DNA of 64,000 nt from NCBI GenBank assembly GCA_007922225.1, contig ML679963.1, positions 7,225,984 to 7,289,983 of the forward strand, given 5' to 3'. The translations under genes and the position numbers were made by a program. The DNA comes from Emydura subglobosa. Lineage: Eukaryota > Chordata > Testudines > Chelidae. A model generated the notes under the pieces. It ran no database searches and was not told the origin of the DNA. It worked only from the letters and a program-made list of their open reading frames with translations. How positions within the stretch are numbered: the first letter of the stretch is position 1; each line of letters starts with the position of its first letter. This document shows positions 59,640 through 64,000 of this stretch, in pieces.

Positions 59640-60718
59640 AAGCTGGTTACAAATGGACTAGTGCATGAATGACATTAATGTTCTGGAGATTATTCGCATT
59701 GCCCCATTTAGTTGTGGATCCAGGAGCTTAGTGTGAGAGCTCTGGGCCCATACTGGTGCACAGTATTCCACTGCAGAGTAGACTAGGGCTAATGCTGCTG
59801 TGTGCAGTGTCCTGGGCCCAGAACCCCAGGTTGTTCCCACCAGGCATCTTATGAGGCTCACTCTAGTTTTATCTTGTCTCGGATGTTCTCAAGGTGTCAT
59901 TGGAAGGTCAGGCTGCGATCCAAGGTCACTTCTAGATATCTGGGGGTGGCTTCATGTTTAACTAGCTCACTGCAGGATGTAACTTTGAACTCAGTTTTGG
60001 CGGCCTTGTTGTCTAAGTGGAAGGCAGAGACCATTGGTTTTTTGGGATTTGGCCGAAGTTTCCACATTTGGAAGTAGTCTGTCATTATTGAGAGGTCATT
60101 GGTGAGAGTATGGCTGATGGTCTGAAGATGTGTGTGTTGTACTGCCAGAGCAATGTCATCTGCATAGATACATTTCCTAGATGTTGCATTTGGCATGTGT
60201 CCTGTCTAGAGGTTAAAGACTGTTGGGGCCAGAACAGAGCCCTGTGGGAGGCCCGAGTTCAGTGTTCTAGGCCTGCTGACTGGACCATCAAGATAGACCT
60301 GGAAACAGCAATCACCTGTCATTGCAACCAGTTGGCAAATAGATCACTGGCATGGGATTACTTGACAAAGCATCACTAGAAGGCCCTTCCTCCAAACCGT
60401 GTCATCTGCAGAAGAGAGGTCAACAAGTGCAGCTCCTGTCTTGAGCCGCTGCTGAAAACCTGGCTTGATGTGTCCACACAAGGAAGCTACCTGGTCACAG
60501 CAGCTCCTGTTTGGACAAAACCCTGCCTGCTCTTTAAGCAGAGCTTGCTCGATAGTACTAGGCATTCTGGAGAGCAGTATTCTTTCCATCAGTTTGAATG
60601 AGATGGAGAGAAAGGAGATTGGTTGATAATTGACAGGGTGTTCAGTAAGTTTACCAGGCTTGAGAAGTGCTATAACCATTACTTTGCCCCATTCTAGTTT
60701 ATTGTATTGTGACACAGC
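59640..60718 (-). mobile_element. Non-CR1 LINE (jockey-superfamily) reverse transcriptase fragment
   Basis: On the minus strand there are reverse transcriptase blocks in order: NYQPISFLSISFKLMERILL (about 60560-60640), KEQAGFCPNRSCCDQVASL, GAALVDLSSADDTVWR, GLPQGSVLAPTVFNL (60209-60253) and the catalytic CIYADD (60155-60172). A C-terminal block, VWAQSSHTKLLDPQLN, follows at about 59700-59750. Two in-frame stops (60344-60346 and 60206-60208) and a later frameshift disable it; 60715 to 59897 is otherwise one frame. The 5' part and the endonuclease are absent. It is unlike the CR1 reverse transcriptase in this window, which reads FxxD..K rather than YADDI. Confidence 0.85.
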
Positions 60719-61267
60719 ACTATTTCACAGGTGTTTGCCTTGTTTCACAGCTGTGGTTTTATGGGTGAAAATAAAACAGACCAGGATGGAACTGAATGGG
60801 GTGTGATGGTAGGTGCTGTGAATATGCAGCTGCCATGCAGATGAGAGTAGAAAACAATGGATGGGGCATGGAATGCTGCGCCCTCAAAATCCAGCTCATG
60901 TGGTTTATATGAGATACATATTTTATAAAATACCACTTTGAGGTATTGAGTCTAAGCTAACAGATATGAAGGAAACACGGGACAACACGCTCTTCTCTAC
61001 CCGCGCCCAAATCCGAGAACAGAGTAATGGAATGACCCAGCAGCATCCAGCTGAAAGTCTGCCACCACACTAAGCACCTAAATACAGGACAGATTGGACA
61101 GTCTCTCTTTTGTCTGTTGGAGGATACATTGTGACTCTAGGTATATGGCATCTAGGTATTGCACAACAGAGTGCTTCAGAAATGGAATGATAGAAGAGAG
61201 ACCATTCGTTCTAAGTTCTCTCTGTCCTTAACAGAGCACAGATCCCTGAGTTAGTATTCAAAAATCA

Positions 61268-61280
61268 CCCCCCCCCCCCC
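61268..61280 (+). repeat. Poly-C run (13)
   Basis: A homopolymer just before the MITE cluster. Confidence 0.9.
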
Positions 61281-61294
61281 GACATTTGGCTTTA

Positions 61295-61660
61295 TTAAGG
61301 TTTATCTGTGCATGGAGTTATTCCTGATTAGCTCCATGTGTGGACATTCTTATGCTGGAATAAGGGCTTGTCTACACTTGAAAACTAATTCTGGTTAGGG
61401 TAGCGCACGAATTTAAAATGCAATAGCTATTTCTGAATAATTTCATGCGTAAACAAGCCCTAAAAGTGCATTCTTCCTGTTTAGCTAAACCCACTTTCAT
61501 AGTTAATCAGGAATAACTCCACAGGTTATTCTGGAATGAGGTAGGAGGTGAATTTAAAGTGCAATAGCTATTTTGGGAGTAACTCCCCATTTGGACACTC
61601 TTATTCCACAATAAGAGTGTCCACACAGGAAGCTATTCCAGAATGTTTTTTTCTGGTCAG
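61295..61660. mobile_element. Nested MITE cluster
   Basis: An outer, older element has inverse-like parts (gattagctccatgtgtggac near 61326; agagtgtccacacaggaagc near 61615). It contains a second, short element at 61364-61460. The same attccggaataa-type motifs occur on both sides. Confidence 0.5.
61364..61460. mobile_element. Harbinger-like MITE with exact TAA duplication (97 bp)
   Basis: The left end GGGCTTGTCTACAC and right end GCGTAAACAAGCCC are inverted partners. They are flanked by taa on both sides (61361-61363 and 61461-61463). It is the cleanest member of its family here. Confidence 0.8.
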
Positions 61661-63879
61661 TTTTATCATGTAGATAAGCCATTGGTAGCTCAGAAACAAT
61701 GACACAACACAGACCTTCCCATCCACGCTTGGCTGTTCTGACAGCTTCACTCCAGGACTTCATCTGTCTTAGTTTCCTCTAGCCCGAAGACCCACTCCCT
61801 CCTTCTTTATATCCTGGTTAAATCCTAATGGACCTAACTCAGCAGTAATGTACCATGACTCTTAATGCAAGGTTTAGCACCTAAAGCCTGAGAAAATGCG
61901 ACAGTAGAGCCCTGCATTCCTATACAGTGTCTTCTATTCTGCCCCAAAAATGTTTCCATTTAGCTGTAACAGGGTGGCAATGTAATAATAGAAGAATAAT
62001 ATCTTAGATGTATATCACTCCCAAAGTGTATAGATCTCAAAGTGCTTTATGAATTAACCAATTGCTCTACCACCTGCAGAAAAATCACTTCATACACCAC
62101 CAAAAGGCTGTCACATCTAGGATGAAACCCAGCAGCTGTTTAACAGTGCACAATTACATTACACAGCAATTTAGAAAAGCACATGAAGAAGAATTCTTTA
62201 TCCACTGGAAATTGGAGGGAGAATTTAGGGTGGAAGAGTGTAAGTACTTGAACTGGAATTTAGCTATGATGCCAGAGCTAACACCCTTATTATCACGAAA
62301 AGTACCAGGGGATTTTTAATGCCTTTGAGTGATCAGGCTCTTGGTTTTACTTCTCAGCTGAAACATGAGTGATCCCCCATGGGATTCTGAGCACAGGGAA
62401 GTGAAGAAAGAACCTGATTAACTATTTGCAGGGCCTTTGCATTGTTTACAAAGTGGGGAAGAGTTAGTGGCCGATAAGTGGTCTAGGTTCAAGCATCTGC
62501 AGAAAAATATACAGCAGGTGGCACTAACTAGCCATGTTTCCAGTCTGTATTGTCATAAAGCCCCAGGTGAGTAAGCCATGCAGTTGTCAGTCTGATTTCA
62601 ATCTGAAAGGCAAAGTGGAAAGGTGACTGGTTTTGCCTTTCTCTACTTAACAAAATGACACAAATCTAAGATCAACTGTCTTTAAAAGGATACAGAGCAT
62701 ATAGGTATTGATCATATATAGGATTTTTAAAGTCCTTTTTGTATTTAATTGGAGGGAGAGGAGAATTTACAAAACTGGGTAACAGCAGGTTATACATATT
62801 ATGTAATGAAATAAGGCCACAGTTCATAGCTATTGGCTTCCATCCCTCACAGGGCTGCATATGGTATCCACCTTTTCTGGTTCTATTTCATAACTGCCTT
62901 GAGTACACTCATAAAAGGTGACAGTTAAACAGCACTGGAGATTCAAGGAGCTTGAAGCTGGGATACGAAATCTTTCTTCTCTAGGACATTGGTCTAGCTT
63001 TGGCTTAGACAAACATTAACTGAAAGTCATTCCTTTTTTGATGGCTGTTTGGTGGGTTACATTGAAGGAACTGGTAGTCTCATTCCATTCGCTAGAGGGT
63101 AAGAAATTTCGGCAGGAAGCCAAGGAATTGACAAAGAGGGGTGTCTTCCCTCTAGGGTAAAAAGCATATTAAAGCAAACTTGTGTTTGCTACCAACCGCA
63201 CTGTACCTCCTCTGTGCGTAGAGGAATGCAAGCAGATGTAGAACTGGATAGCTTGCAGTAGTTTAGTGAGCTGGTGGTTTTTCATGGTAGCCACTATCTC
63301 ATGCTCCCACTCATGACAAGCTCTCCTTTAAAAGGAAAATGTTCTCTAATCCTTATGGTTTCAAAAAGAACCTTCCACATGCGAACTGAGCATAAACCAA
63401 TAAACACAGGCCATCCTGAAATGACAGCTCTGAGGGTTGTGAACTGCTCCCATTCATTACAAGGGGATGGGATGTCAACTCTGGAGCTTAATGATGACAA
63501 ATTAAATGGCAGCATTGTTAACTATTTCCCTGCTGATCAATCCAAGAATGAAGAGGGATGTGCATAGTATGATAATCTACTGTGAATGTAATCTCATTAT
63601 GGTGTCACAATGAGTGGAACTTGGGTTTTGGATAGAGTTTGGGAGATTACCACTACCTTTTTTCCTCCCCACTTCACAGTTCAACCCCTCTATTTATGGA
63701 TGCAGATTCAACGGCTTTTACCTGCCTTAAATTCACCAGACATTTCAAGCAATAACAGCACATTATTTAACACCAGAAGTGTTGCATTGTTTTCTAATTT
63801 GTTCTTGTCTTTTTATTTTGGGGGAGGGGTGTTTAGTTTCTTTGCTAATTACCTTTGTAATTATCATTATTATTTACAA
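61661..63879. other. No gene recognised
   Basis: Around 62030-62340 the order of motifs (atctcaaagtgctttatgaa; accaggggatttttaatgcc; ggttttacttctcagctgaa) suggests an old, diverged retroposon. The 97-codon frame at 63274-63567 has no recognisable product. Confidence 0.45.
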
Positions 63880-63975
63880 TCTGTACTGCAGTAGCAGCCA
63901 AAGGTCCTGATTGGAGCCGCAGGGTGCGAGGGACTGTACAACACGTCATGAAAAGCATCCTCTGCTGCAGGAACT
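63880..63975. repeat. Possible family A repeat, diverged
   Basis: The sequence ggtcctgattggagccgcag followed by gcgagggactgtacaacacg resembles the family A core, but with several changes. Confidence 0.4.
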
Positions 63976-64000
63976 ATCTTACTATTAATACATTATACAA

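Noticed and set aside
63274..63567. 97-codon plus-strand frame
   Set aside because: No similarity recognised, no splice or promoter context, and codon content is not distinctive.

Overview
This is vertebrate nuclear DNA. Introns are long, splice sites are GT-AG, and most of the sequence is non-coding and full of old interspersed repeats. The mix of repeats is CR1 LINEs with their typical 3' ends, many MIR-type SINE copies, an L3-like LINE piece, hAT-type and PIF/Harbinger-like MITEs, and a tRNA-derived SINE. This points to a non-avian reptile. A turtle is my first choice and a crocodilian the main alternative. That placement is inference, because no species marker is present.

One protein-coding gene can be read with confidence: HEATR6 on the minus strand, from its start codon at 55290 to its stop at 32503. 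I could follow 20 coding exons. Every exon boundary has GT-AG signals, the phases join without a gap, and the result is an intact 1,166-residue HEAT-repeat protein, close in length to human HEATR6 (about 1,180). Exon 1 lies in a GC-rich, CpG-rich promoter block (about 54.9-55.5 kb) with a GC box, an ETS-like site and a YY1-like motif over the start codon. Introns carry an L3-like LINE piece (intron 17), a hAT element (intron 15) and two Harbinger-like MITEs (introns 9 and 1).

Layout: 1-32 kb lies downstream of HEATR6 and has no gene I can recognise. It holds MIRs, CR1 fragments on both strands, hAT and Harbinger-like MITEs, and repeat-poor stretches, the largest at about 19.5-22.6 kb. A TATA box, a 39-codon ORF and an AATAAA signal lie in order within 340 bp of that stretch; I list this only as a candidate. 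32.5-55.3 kb is HEATR6. 55.4-64 kb lies upstream of HEATR6. It holds a CR1 copy, a MIR, a retroposed repeat with a clean 12-bp target-site duplication, a lightly damaged non-CR1 LINE reverse transcriptase on the minus strand, and a cluster of MITEs.

I saw no CRISPR array, operon, prokaryotic gene or viral gene. No novel multi-gene system is visible. The most useful unusual items are the non-CR1 LINE, the MITE families whose boundaries are set by target-site duplications, and the unverified short transcription unit near 21 kb.
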